A stretch of 64,000 nucleotides of DNA from Alicyclobacillus suci (GTDB lineage Bacteria; Bacillota; Bacilli; Alicyclobacillales; Alicyclobacillaceae). Every line of letters begins with the position of its first letter. Within the stretch, counting starts at the first letter, position 1. This document shows positions 35,494-43,984 of the stretch, in pieces. Under the pieces are notes generated by a model. The model was not told where the DNA came from. It searched no databases and saw only the letters and a program-made list of their open reading frames with translations. The DNA is taken from assembly GCF_017329615.1 (NCBI RefSeq), contig NZ_JAFMTW010000007.1:62001-126000 (forward strand). The letters run 5' to 3'. Made by a program: the position numbers and the translations under genes.

Positions 35494-36663
35494 TCAAATG
35501 GCGTTTACGGCGAACGTTTCGTCGAGAATTGCGCGGTATCCGGCGGCGTCAATCTCGCGTACGTTGCTCGGCGTCGAGTTATTCGCGACGGCCAACTCGA
35601 CCATTTTGTCGCTGTCGTCCCGGGAAACGCGAGGGAGGGAAGACAGCGGCGGGATGTCGAGTTCGTGCAACCACGCCTGCATGCCTGACAACAGCTTGTC
35701 GATGGCCTGGGTGGGTGTATCGTCGTCGGTTGCAAAACCGGTCAAGCGGGCGACCTCCGCATGCAAGTCGATGTGCGCTTGCGCGTTGTAGCGAAGCACC
35801 GGCAATAGGAACACTGCGTTCGCAAGTCCGTGCGGGGTGTCATAGAGTCCGCCGAGTGCTTCGGCGAGGCAGTGAACCGCGGCGACGTCGGCGGATCCAA
35901 AGCATAGCCCCGCCAGCAGGCTGCCGAGCAGCATGTCTCGTCTCGCATCGATATCGGCAGGATTTCGGTAGGCCGTGGGTAAAGCACGGACAATGAGTCC
36001 CATCGCACGCGCGCCAAACGCCTGGGAAATCGGTTGCGTCTTCTTGCACGTATATCCCTCAATCGCATGCACCAAGGCATCGACGCCTGTGGCTGCGGTG
36101 ACGTGCGGGGGGACTGTCGTGGTCAGGGCGGGATCGAGAATGGCTAAGTTTGGACGCAACCATTCGTGTTTGAGCGTCACCTTGCGGTGTGTGGCGTCTT
36201 CTGTGATGACGGCGCTGCGTGTCACTTCTGATCCGGTACCGGCCGTCGTTGGCACACAAGCGATGGGAGCTGTTTCGCCATATGCCCGCTCCCCGTCTGC
36301 GTACGCACTGGGGGTGCCACCGTGGCGAGCGATGAGTGCGATAGTTTTCGCCGTGTCCATTGCGCTGCCGCCGCCGACGGCGAGGACGCCGTCACACCAA
36401 CGTGATTGAAATTGCTCTGCGCCAGCCAGACAGTCGGTATCGCGCGGATTCGGTTGTACCTGGTGGAAAAGTGTGATGGCGTAGCCATGCAGGTTGAGGT
36501 GATGGATGACTTGCTTTGCAATACCGGCTTCCATCAAGCCCGGGTCGGTGACCACCATCAATTTGCGGCCGAAGCCTGCTGCCTGTAATTGTTCAGGCAG
36601 CCGTTCGATGGCACCGACGCCGAAATCAATTTGTGTGCCACACATATATTGAAAGGATGTCAT
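35494..36663 (-). CDS. Iron-containing (group III) alcohol dehydrogenase
   Basis: A 389-residue enzyme with an N-terminal NAD-binding domain (VLAVGGGSAMDTAKTIAL; PTTAGTGSEVT) and a C-terminal metal domain. The metal ligands are Asp and His in VDALVHAIEGY and His residues in VHCLAEALGG and DTPHGLANAV. The start is the ATG at 36663 with AAAGGAG upstream. It lies just downstream of an SDR gene, probably in one operon. Together they suggest handling of a small alcohol, diol or aldehyde; the substrate is not deducible. Confidence 0.9.
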   Translation of the reverse strand: MTSFQYMCGTQIDFGVGAIERLPEQLQAAGFGRKLMVVTDPGLMEAGIAKQVIHHLNLHGYAITLFHQVQPNPRDTDCLAGAEQFQSRWCDGVLAVGGGSAMDTAKTIALIARHGGTPSAYADGERAYGETAPIACVPTTAGTGSEVTRSAVITEDATHRKVTLKHEWLRPNLAILDPALTTTVPPHVTAATGVDALVHAIEGYTCKKTQPISQAFGARAMGLIVRALPTAYRNPADIDARRDMLLGSLLAGLCFGSADVAAVHCLAEALGGLYDTPHGLANAVFLLPVLRYNAQAHIDLHAEVARLTGFATDDDTPTQAIDKLLSGMQAWLHELDIPPLSSLPRVSRDDSDKMVELAVANNSTPSNVREIDAAGYRAILDETFAVNAI

Positions 36664-36694
36664 GCCGTGTACTCCTTTCGAACTGTCTGTGGGT

Positions 36695-37459
36695 TCAATC
36701 TGGCTCATAAATCATCTTTTTTGTCATACCGCCGTCCACGACGAAGTTCTGGCCAGTGATAAAGGAGGATTCATTGGATGCGAGAAACAGACATAGGCTC
36801 GCAATGTCGTTGGGAACCCCGACCCGTCCCACTGGGTGTTGTGCCTTGTCTACTTCGCGGTGGTGCGGCGATGTCCTGTTTTTTGACTTTTTCCAGTCAC
36901 TGACTTCAATCCAGCCTGGGGAGATGCAGTTGACGCGGATGTCCGGGCCGAGGCTAATGGATAACGCGTGTGTCAGGGCGACAATGCCGCCTTTTGACGC
37001 GGAATAGGGTTCCGTATTTGGCTCGGACATCAGTGCCCGTGTGGATGCCATGTTGATGATGACCCCTGGTGCGTTTTTGCGCAGCAATGGCGCACTGTAC
37101 TTCGCCATCAGGAAAGGCCCCCGTAAATTGACGGCGATGACTCGGTCAAATACGTCGACAGGGAGCTCTTCGATGGGGCCGCCACTAAAAACGCCTGCGT
37201 TATTGACGACGACGTCGAGTCGGCCTTCCGTCTCGGAGATACTGGCGATGAGGGATTTGACTTGGCCTTCATCGCTGACATCGGTGCGTACAAATCGGCC
37301 GAGGTAGCTTTGCGCCTGGAAAAATGACATGGCCTCGCGGCCAGCTTCTTCGTCCACATCTGCGATGACGACATGCCATCCAGTGCGTGCGAACGCTTGG
37401 CTGACGCCCAAACCAATGCCTTGGGCGCCGCCGGTGACAACGACGACATGTGTTGACAT
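36695..37459 (-). CDS. Short-chain dehydrogenase/reductase (SDR)
   Basis: A 254-residue classical SDR. It shows the cofactor motif TGGAQGIG, the acidic NAD-selecting Asp at the end of VVIADVD, NNAG, the catalytic Ser in NMASTRAL and YSASK. The C-terminal FITGQNFVVDGGMT is typical. An insertion-like segment (SDWKKSKNRTSPHHREVDKAQHP) extends the substrate loop, as in some glucose-dehydrogenase-like SDRs. The start has GAGGTGA upstream. It is followed 31 bases later by the iron ADH gene. Confidence 0.9.
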   Translation of the reverse strand: MSTHVVVVTGGAQGIGLGVSQAFARTGWHVVIADVDEEAGREAMSFFQAQSYLGRFVRTDVSDEGQVKSLIASISETEGRLDVVVNNAGVFSGGPIEELPVDVFDRVIAVNLRGPFLMAKYSAPLLRKNAPGVIINMASTRALMSEPNTEPYSASKGGIVALTHALSISLGPDIRVNCISPGWIEVSDWKKSKNRTSPHHREVDKAQHPVGRVGVPNDIASLCLFLASNESSFITGQNFVVDGGMTKKMIYEPD

Positions 37460-37519
37460 GATGTTTTCACCTCGTTTGGAGATGGGCTTTACCGCCCATT
37501 CCGAAATTTGTACCGGCCC

Positions 37520-37978
37520 TTAATGCCCTAGATAGGAATGCATCAGGTTCGCAGTTTCGCCAGGTGTGAAAAACACATACAAAAGTAGGAAGACGACCAA
37601 CCCAGTCGCCGCGGTGATAAACCAGATAATAACGGTCCAAGGGCCAATCTTTCTGTGCCTAGAAAACCGTCCGCGCGCCGCGAAGATGAGCGTAATGACA
37701 CCGAGAATCGCTGCCACTGTCGCTAATACAGAGTGTGTCTGCAAGAATACGTAATAGAATGTTTTCAGCGATTTGGGGCCACCAAATTCCGTATCCCCGA
37801 TGAGAAATGTCTTTGCAGCGTATAGAATGAAAAACAACGCGGCGAACACGACGCCGGTTAACATCCAGCGGCGATGGATACGAACGCGGTGTTTTCGAAT
37901 ATACACCCAACCAATCGCGAAACAAATTGCACTAATAATAATGCACGCTTCATTTAAATAAGAAACGAAGATATCCAA
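37520..37978 (-). CDS. DUF420 membrane protein (CtaM/YozB-like)
   Basis: A 152-residue protein with four hydrophobic helices and the family's conserved histidines, including HRRWMLTG and the QTHSVLA helix. DUF420 proteins (CtaM in Staphylococcus, YozB in Bacillus) are needed for maturation of aa3 quinol or cytochrome oxidases. This fits the qoxABCD-ctaA operon 11 kb away, so a role in oxidase assembly is likely but inferred. The start is a TTG at 37978, preceded by a GGGCGGTG-type ribosome binding site. Confidence 0.82.
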   Translation of the reverse strand: MDIFVSYLNEACIIISAICFAIGWVYIRKHRVRIHRRWMLTGVVFAALFFILYAAKTFLIGDTEFGGPKSLKTFYYVFLQTHSVLATVAAILGVITLIFAARGRFSRHRKIGPWTVIIWFITAATGLVVFLLLYVFFTPGETANLMHSYLGH

Positions 37979-38225
37979 GCGAGCACCGCCCTCTCATGTT
38001 CACTAGCAGAAATTTTATCAGATGTAGTTGGACAAAACACGGATTGTAAGCCGGAATCCACTGGCTATTATCCGTTGTTTCTAATTTGTTCACGGTTTAT
38101 TCCCTTGTTATCATCGTGAATCTGCAAATTCTCGAAAATTTACTGTGAGATTATACTGATATTTACTATCTTACGTAATTGTGTATAGTAGAAATGAATA
38201 AGCTGGAGGAGGGCTCCATGCCGCC

Positions 38226-39203
38226 ATGCAACGACTAGCTGTTTTTATTCGAGAATCACAGACGTGGTCGCAAGCACATCGCGGCACCGACCTTCTTCGA
38301 CGGGTTGCGGACGCATTGCGTCAACATCTTGACATTGATGCGGGGATGTTTGTGTATCGCAGGCGATTTGTCCCGAATCATTTCGGTCAATTGGACACAC
38401 GTGTTCGGGTTTATCACGCATGGGGACTATGTGCGTCGCTTGAACATTTAGACAGTTTATTGCCGCAGAGTCCCTGGTACCTTGGGAGTTCGTCGTTTTT
38501 CTGCAGTCAGGCGTGGGCGCCGCTCTCCACTTTGCCTTCACCATGGCAGCATCTTTTTGAACAATCGGATATTTCTTATGTCGGTGCATGGCCGCTCTTA
38601 GACGCCTATAGTCGGACGATTTGTGCCATGGTATTGGGGAGTCGGTCGTCACGGCCTGCTGATGACGAGGAGCTACTGTCGCTTTGCGCGTCGCAGATTT
38701 CGTTGGTGGCGGAGTTGCTCGTGGAGCGTCGGAAGGCGGAGGATGTTAGCCGGCGGGATCCGCTGACAGGAATTTTTAATCGACGTGGGCTACTGCACTT
38801 TTTGCCCACCGTGCAACAGGATGCGGCGCGAAGGGGAGCGACGCTGGTTGTTGGGGTTCTCGACGTCAATGCGTTTAAGCAAATTAACGACCAGTACGGC
38901 CACGCACGTGGGGACGACGTACTATTAGATGTCGCACAGACCCTTTCGTCGGCCATCGGTGAATCTGGAATTGCTGCCCGCTTCGGTGGGGATGAGTTTG
39001 TCTTTGTTTGGTGCGTGCAGGGAAAGACGGCAGAAGAAGTGCGCCAAGAAACCATTCGCCAATTCATGGACAAATCTTATGACGTCTGTGTCGGTTGTGC
39101 GGTCTGGAACCCTGACATGGAGTGGCAGATGTGCTTAGATCTCGCCGATTTTCGTTTGTATGTAGGCAAAGGCATACAGGCGGGCGCGCAGGACGGGGAG
39201 TAA
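38226..39203 (+). CDS. Diguanylate cyclase (GGDEF) with N-terminal GAF-like sensor region
   Basis: A 325-residue soluble protein. Residues 1-165 resemble a GAF-type sensor. Residues about 170-325 form a GGDEF domain with DPLTGIFNRRG, NDQYGHARGDDVL and the intact catalytic ARFGGDEFVFVW. It should make c-di-GMP. No membrane helix is visible, so the signal is probably cytoplasmic. A strong GGAGGAGGG lies 11 bases upstream. A likely promoter (TTTACT, 16 bases, TATAGT) lies just ahead. An overlapping six-codon frame starting at 38218 could compete for ribosomes. Confidence 0.88.
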   Translation: MQRLAVFIRESQTWSQAHRGTDLLRRVADALRQHLDIDAGMFVYRRRFVPNHFGQLDTRVRVYHAWGLCASLEHLDSLLPQSPWYLGSSSFFCSQAWAPLSTLPSPWQHLFEQSDISYVGAWPLLDAYSRTICAMVLGSRSSRPADDEELLSLCASQISLVAELLVERRKAEDVSRRDPLTGIFNRRGLLHFLPTVQQDAARRGATLVVGVLDVNAFKQINDQYGHARGDDVLLDVAQTLSSAIGESGIAARFGGDEFVFVWCVQGKTAEEVRQETIRQFMDKSYDVCVGCAVWNPDMEWQMCLDLADFRLYVGKGIQAGAQDGE

Positions 39204-39428
39204 GTGGTGCAAGGCACCCGGGCGGGGGCGCGGCGTTTGGGAAGCCCGCTCTCGCAGCCCGGGTCGTGAATTTTGGGCAAGTATCGCGCCTGTCATTCAT
39301 ATGTTTTGTTGAGGCATAGGAGTGAATCTTAAATCTATCGCTCCTCGTAGCTGCGAAGGTATGGTTTGCCCAAATCGTGGCCACGCTGTTGCCAAGAGAG
39401 GCATTTTGATAGCGGGGAGCGGTGCAAA

Positions 39429-39722
39429 TTGTATAAACTTACCATGAACACAGCACGTTTAGTAGAAGTTGCGAAGGTCGTTCAGGAAATCTGGTATGCC
39501 TATGCGGAAGGCTGGTTGCCCCAGTTGACGGGGACGGCTGCCGACGACGAATTATATCAGCAGATTGATGCACGCATGCCACGCGGATGGACAGCATCGA
39601 TTCAACCCTCCGGCTCCGTTTATGCAACGCGTCCGGTGTTTGCGAAGAAAAAGTCCCTCGGCGTCTTAGTTGTTGAAAAGCGGGCAAGTGGCGAGGAACG
39701 GATGTTTGAAATTGCACTGTGA
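39429..39722 (+). CDS. Small hypothetical protein
   Basis: A protein of about 97 residues; the start is a TTG at 39429 after GGGGAG, or the ATG at 39444. It has an N-terminal helix (TARLVEVAKVVQEIWYAYAEG), then a mixed part ending in beta strands (KKSLGVLVVEKRASGEERMFEIAL). No signal peptide, membrane helix or family motif is recognised. It lies between the GGDEF gene and the convergent P450 gene. The coding case rests on the ribosome binding site and a protein-like composition. Confidence 0.5.
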   Translation: MYKLTMNTARLVEVAKVVQEIWYAYAEGWLPQLTGTAADDELYQQIDARMPRGWTASIQPSGSVYATRPVFAKKKSLGVLVVEKRASGEERMFEIAL

Positions 39723-39743
39723 ATACCGCCTGAGCCTGTGGCC

Positions 39744-40925
39744 TCAGACGGTCTCTTCCGCCCGCAGTGTCATGCGGGTGGGCATGGATTGAAATCCATA
39801 GACAAGCCCTGTCGGTACAGGTTCACATGCTGCAATGGATGGAATTTCCATATAATCGAACGCCTTCAGTAGGGCATGCAGTGCAATTTTTGCCTCCAAC
39901 CGCGCCAGCGGTGCGCCAAGGCAGAAGTGAATGCCATGTCCGAAGGCGATATTGCGCGCATCGCGATGTATGCGAAAGGTTTGTGCATCTGGATAGACAG
40001 CTTCGTCCCGGTTCGCTGAGCCAATCCAGGCTACGATATGACTTCCTGCTGGAATTGCAATACCAGACAATTCGACATCCGCGGTGGCAGTGCGATACAT
40101 ATGTTGAACAGGTGAACGGAATCGCAGCACCTCTTCGATAAACGGCGAAATTAGGCTCGGGTCTTGTGTCAGTTGAGCCCACAGTTCTGGTTGCTTGTGT
40201 AACGTAAACAGGGCGTTTGAGAGCAGATTGGTGGTTGTCTCGTTGCCAGCGACAAGCAACAGGATACAAAAGCCGAGGATGTCTAGCTGGGATAACGACT
40301 CCCCATCTACCTTCGCGGTGACAAGTCCGCTGATTAAGTCGTCCTGCGGGTTTTTCACTCGCGCGTGAATCATTGCAGAGAAGTACTCGACCATTTCTCG
40401 CTGCGCCTCGTTGAATGTCAGTTCTTCGCCAGCCTCCATTTGTCGCGAGCCGGCGATGATAGCGTCCGACCACACTTTGAAGCGGGAGCGGTCACTGGCA
40501 GGGACGCCGAGCAACTCCGCGATGACGATAACCGGCAGCGGCGCGGTGAAAGCATCGACGATATCGACTTCAATCTGCAATCCGCGCCTCGGGAGATCTT
40601 GAATCAATTCAGCTGCGATGGTTTCGATGCGCGGCGTTAAATTGTTTATGGCGCGCGGCGTGAACGCTTGTGACACGAGCGCGCGCAGTTGCCGATGCCG
40701 CGGCGGGTCAGAACTGATGAGGCTCGCGCTAATCGGGTTGTTGGGGTCGTCTGTAGCGCCGCGCTGGGACGAAAAATGCTCATAATCCGATAGCGCGCGC
40801 TTGACGTCCTCATGTCGGAACACATGCCAAACACTGGGTTTTTCTTCCCAAACAGGACGGTTCAACCGCATGTATTGATACCAAGGAAATGGATTGCGCA
40901 AATCGTACGTCGGGACAGATGACAA
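39744..40925 (-). CDS. Cytochrome P450 (soluble, bacterial CYP107/CYP109-like)
   Basis: A 393-residue class I type P450. It shows the I-helix oxygen-binding motif LLVAGNETTTNLL, the K-helix EEVLRFRSP and the haem-binding loop FGHGIHFCLGAPLARLE with the cysteine ligand. It hydroxylates an unknown lipid, terpenoid or xenobiotic and needs ferredoxin or flavodoxin partners, none of which are adjacent. The start is a TTG at 40925, seven bases after GGAGGG; the longer frame would place the ribosome binding site inside the gene. Confidence 0.92.
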   Translation of the reverse strand: MSSVPTYDLRNPFPWYQYMRLNRPVWEEKPSVWHVFRHEDVKRALSDYEHFSSQRGATDDPNNPISASLISSDPPRHRQLRALVSQAFTPRAINNLTPRIETIAAELIQDLPRRGLQIEVDIVDAFTAPLPVIVIAELLGVPASDRSRFKVWSDAIIAGSRQMEAGEELTFNEAQREMVEYFSAMIHARVKNPQDDLISGLVTAKVDGESLSQLDILGFCILLLVAGNETTTNLLSNALFTLHKQPELWAQLTQDPSLISPFIEEVLRFRSPVQHMYRTATADVELSGIAIPAGSHIVAWIGSANRDEAVYPDAQTFRIHRDARNIAFGHGIHFCLGAPLARLEAKIALHALLKAFDYMEIPSIAACEPVPTGLVYGFQSMPTRMTLRAEETV

Positions 40926-41077
40926 GTTGGCACCCTCCAATATTGTGTTGATGTTTTAATTGTTCCGCACAAGAATAGTTTAAATTCTAACATATTTTTT
41001 CGCAGCACGATTCCCGATGAAATTTTGTCGATATTCTGAAGGTGTATTCGTAGGCGTATTTACGCCGACCGGTTACG

Positions 41078-41110
41078 AAAAAAGTGGCCACCACAGATTC
41101 TGTGATGGCC
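41078..41110 (-). terminator. Intrinsic terminator downstream of the second L,D-transpeptidase
   Basis: On the minus strand GGCCATCACAGA pairs with TCTGTGGTGGCC (one wobble), followed by AC and six T residues. It ends the L,D-transpeptidase transcript 132 bases after its stop. Confidence 0.75.
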
Positions 41111-41241
41111 GGAGAAGGGGGTCAAAGAAATGAGGCTGGCAGCAGCCTTGCTTCCTACACCCACTGTACAAGGTGAACGTTGAATTTCGATTGAAAAGTC
41201 GGACAGCGATGGCGAGTTTCTGGCCTATCGACCAAGGGCGG

Positions 41242-42075
41242 TTACGGCTGCACATCGCCTAGCGCAATGTCGTAGCGGGATTGAATGGCGACAATCGTCT
41301 GTGGGCCGACGACGCCATCCGGTGACAATTGCTGCGCCTGTTGAAACGCTTGAACCGCAGCTTGTGTGCTCGGACCATAGACGCCATCAATTGATGACGA
41401 ATAGTAGCCAAGCGCTTGCAGCATCTGTTGTACCTCGGCAATATCACTCCCTGGCGTCGCGCCAATGTCGAGTAGTCGCGTCGTTGCCAATTGCCCCATG
41501 ATGGTCACCAGCGTCCCTAAAGGTACCGTGTTGTAGAGCGCGGTTACGTCGGTGTTTGCCATGCGCACACAACCATGGGTGATAGACTGACCAATCGAGG
41601 ATGCATCATCATTGCCGTGAATCGCGTAGCCGCCGTTCGGTACAGATAAGCGCATCCAGGCGGCGCCGAAGGGCCCGCCTGGGTTTGGTTGTTTCTCGAT
41701 AATCAGCCAGTCGCCAATCGGTGTCGGTGTGGCAGGTTTGCCCGTTGCCACGAGGTACGTCCCGCTGAGCACGTTGTTCGTGTACAGTGCGAGTACGTTT
41801 TGGTTTGTGTCGATCACGATATGATACTGCCCCCCACCCCACTGCACCTGACCAATGCCGAGTGCCGTCCACGTGTGTGGCCCGACGATACCATCTGCTA
41901 GTAAGTGGTTGGCGGTTTGGAATGCTATCACTCCTTGTACGGTTTGTGGGCCGTATACGCCGTCTGAATTTCCTTGGTAGAACCCGAGAACAATCAGGCG
42001 TCGCTGCGCGGCCATCACGTCGGGACCACGCATGGCTGGTGTCGTCATCCGAAGAAAGCGACTGGCGATGACCAT
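41242..42075 (-). CDS. L,D-transpeptidase flanked by two peptidoglycan-binding domains
   Basis: A 277-residue protein with the order PG_binding_1, YkuD, PG_binding_1. The first binding domain (about 10-70) contains VYGPQTVQGVIAFQ. The YkuD domain (about 80-195) has IHGNDDASSIGQSITHGCVRM with the intact His and catalytic Cys. The second binding domain (about 205-265) contains VYGPSTQAAVQAFQQ. It would form 3-3 cross-links in peptidoglycan. No signal peptide is obvious, which suits spore or mother-cell enzymes such as YkuD. The start ATG at 42075 has AGAAGGTG upstream. Confidence 0.9.
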   Translation of the reverse strand: MVIASRFLRMTTPAMRGPDVMAAQRRLIVLGFYQGNSDGVYGPQTVQGVIAFQTANHLLADGIVGPHTWTALGIGQVQWGGGQYHIVIDTNQNVLALYTNNVLSGTYLVATGKPATPTPIGDWLIIEKQPNPGGPFGAAWMRLSVPNGGYAIHGNDDASSIGQSITHGCVRMANTDVTALYNTVPLGTLVTIMGQLATTRLLDIGATPGSDIAEVQQMLQALGYYSSSIDGVYGPSTQAAVQAFQQAQQLSPDGVVGPQTIVAIQSRYDIALGDVQP

Positions 42076-42185
42076 GTGCATACACCTTCTCCACGTTCGG
42101 CTATATTCAGTATTTAGAAATATGATGCAATACCGTGTTCAATGACGCCCAATTGTCGACTGAAATTAAAGGATTGAAGTTTCTA

Positions 42186-42341
42186 CTACTGGTCGATGCT
42201 GTATAAAGACCAGCTATCTAATATCTGGCCACCAGCCTGCGTGTTTGGAAAACGTAGCGTCTTGCCTTGACTCTGCCCAGTTGAGTCGTTGATACAGGCT
42301 TCATGATGGCCTCTGGCAATGTCAATACCAACAAAATACAC
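42186..42341 (-). pseudogene. N-terminal fragment of an IS110-family transposase
   Basis: From a GTG at 42341 (GGAGGT upstream) the minus strand encodes YFVGIDIARGHHEACINDST, then GKTLRFPNTQAGGQILD, the start of an IS110 DEDD transposase. The first catalytic Asp (GID) is kept. After about 45 residues the similarity ends and a stop follows at 42186, so more than 300 residues are missing. The 5' leader seems preserved (see next entry). Confidence 0.78.
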
Positions 42342-42573
42342 AGCACGTACCTCCAAATGGGTCGGATTTGCACAACCTTGCGATCTACAACCTAGTTTGA
42401 GATTCGGAGACAGGGGTTAACCCCTTCAACCTCCAGCTCATTGTAAATGCTCGCAAGGCGGGGACTACACTCTTTTCATCGAGAAGAAATGGTCCTAAGG
42501 GGGGATTCGTAGTACCCCGACCACTACGAGAATTTTAAAACTCTTTGGAGTACGTGACATTCATATACTTGGG
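42342..42573 (-). mobile_element. Probable 5' leader of the IS110 remnant, possible bridge-RNA region
   Basis: About 230 non-coding bases precede the IS110 fragment. IS110 elements are known to encode a bridge RNA between the left end and the transposase gene. On the minus strand this leader holds a hairpin with TCGTAGT/ACTACGA arms near 42503-42536 and a perfect 14-bp palindrome, AGGGGTTAACCCCT, near 42412-42426. The element boundary is not identified. The call depends on the adjacent transposase fragment. Confidence 0.4.
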
Positions 42574-42804
42574 GTGATTATTATCATTGAAATGCTTGTT
42601 TATGGCACAGTCATATTGTCTATATGCGGTGGCATTGTCGTTGTGTTGGCTTTTTTCTGGCGTGTCATTTGGGGCATGGCGACATCTAAGCGCCGTCGAC
42701 AAGCGCGTTCGGCTCGGGAGCAGATGGAATATGAACAAATCGCTAGGCATGTACATCGCGGGGATGTTGACCCGCGCAATCGAAATCGGCGTCAGCGGAT
42801 TTGA
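42574..42804 (+). CDS. Small single-helix membrane protein
   Basis: A frame of up to 76 residues with one strong membrane helix (MLVYGTVILSICGGIVVVLAF) followed by a long basic, charged tail rich in Arg (SKRRRQARSARE, RNRNRRQRI). The start is uncertain: GTG at 42574, or ATG at 42592, which is about 15 bases after GGGGTGA. I recognise no family. Its composition is that of a real small membrane protein rather than chance frame. Confidence 0.45.
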   Translation: MIIIIEMLVYGTVILSICGGIVVVLAFFWRVIWGMATSKRRRQARSAREQMEYEQIARHVHRGDVDPRNRNRRQRI

Positions 42805-42946
42805 AGGAATCGCGGGTCATTGTGGCTCCGCTTTTATCGCGCTTCGCGCCACTTCTTCCTGTCCATCTCGGTATTTGTGTATACAATGAATTGCTGATAA
42901 ATTCGGCTGCTTTCGGCGGCAGTCAAGTTAGGACGGTTTCATAGCT

Positions 42947-43114
42947 GTGCACGATGACGAGCAAATCAAGGTGAACGAAACGCAAAACGAAGCGAAGTAT
43001 GTACAACAGCATCTAGCCAACGAGCGCACATTTCTCGCCTGGATTCGCACGTCAATCGCGATTATGGGGGTTGGGTTCGTTACCACGAGTCTGTATTTTG
43101 AGTTGCGCCGTTAG
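42947..43114 (+). CDS. DUF202 (YidH-like) protein, truncated
   Basis: Fifty-five codons from a GTG. The sequence [28 protein letters not shown] is the DUF202 signature ending in the first membrane helix. Full-length members have about 75-120 residues with a second and third helix; here a stop follows ELRR directly after helix 1. It is therefore either a broken gene or an unusually short form. The frame is too short for many gene finders. It lies upstream of the thermonuclease gene. Confidence 0.65.
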   Translation: MHDDEQIKVNETQNEAKYVQQHLANERTFLAWIRTSIAIMGVGFVTTSLYFELRR

Positions 43115-43277
43115 GCTAGTGTCAAAGCATGGTTGGTCTGTGCTTATACAGTATCTATTGAGGCGTCACCGTTCGCTATGCGACTACGGGGGTGTCGATG
43201 ATGGCGTCCTTATGACTTCGATGGTATTCTCATGGTTGCGGAATTTTGCTATCGGAGAAGACGGGGAGAGAAGTCAC

Positions 43278-43964
43278 TTGAGAAAGAAATTTAGGCGTGG
43301 CGGGGGACTTGCTGTGCTGATGATTGCGATTTTGGCCGTCGCCGTAGACCAGCATTTGACGCATCACGCAGATATGGGAATGACCGGTGTCGCGACATCG
43401 AGCACGGGTAAAAATCGTACGGACACGGAAGGTAATCAGCAGAACGCCGATGAGGTCATCGATAAAAGTGCGACGGTACCACAAAATCTCGTGCCTGTGG
43501 TCGTCACGAAGGTGACCGATGGCGACACGATTCATGTCCGGATGCCAGACGGTGAGGACAAGACGATTCGGATGCTGTTAATTGACACACCGGAGGATGT
43601 CAAGCCCAATACACCAGTTGAACCGTTTGCACTTGATGCGGCAGCGTTCGCTCGTCAAGCGTTGCCAGTGGGCAAACAGATTTATATCGAGGAAGGGAAA
43701 CCTGGACATACCACAGATAAATACGGTCGCCTCTTGGCTTATGTCTATATCACAAAAACAGATATGTACAACGAGGATGTCGTTCGCAAGGGGCTCGCAA
43801 GGGTGGCGTATGTTTATCCGCCCAACACAGACCACCTGGCGGAACTTGAAGCCGACCAGTCGTATGCAAAGGCGCACCATCTGGGGATTTGGACGATTCC
43901 GGGCTACGTGACGTCTAAAGGGTATGACCTGCAAGCGGCGAAGAAGTGGCAGGGGGCCAATTGA
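43278..43964 (+). CDS. Secreted/membrane-anchored thermonuclease (SNase family)
   Basis: A protein of about 228 residues from a TTG at 43278 (GGGGAGAG eight bases upstream). A basic N-terminus and one hydrophobic helix (about 10-27) export or anchor it. The staphylococcal nuclease domain (about 75-215) shows VTDGDTIHVRM, the catalytic Arg-Glu region IRMLLIDTPE and the second Arg in DKYGRLLAYVYI. It cuts DNA and RNA with Ca2+. The longer frame starting at 43071 overlaps the DUF202 region and lacks a ribosome binding site. Confidence 0.9.
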   Translation: MRKKFRRGGGLAVLMIAILAVAVDQHLTHHADMGMTGVATSSTGKNRTDTEGNQQNADEVIDKSATVPQNLVPVVVTKVTDGDTIHVRMPDGEDKTIRMLLIDTPEDVKPNTPVEPFALDAAAFARQALPVGKQIYIEEGKPGHTTDKYGRLLAYVYITKTDMYNEDVVRKGLARVAYVYPPNTDHLAELEADQSYAKAHHLGIWTIPGYVTSKGYDLQAAKKWQGAN

Positions 43965-43984
43965 GCGCCCCTTTGATGTGCATC

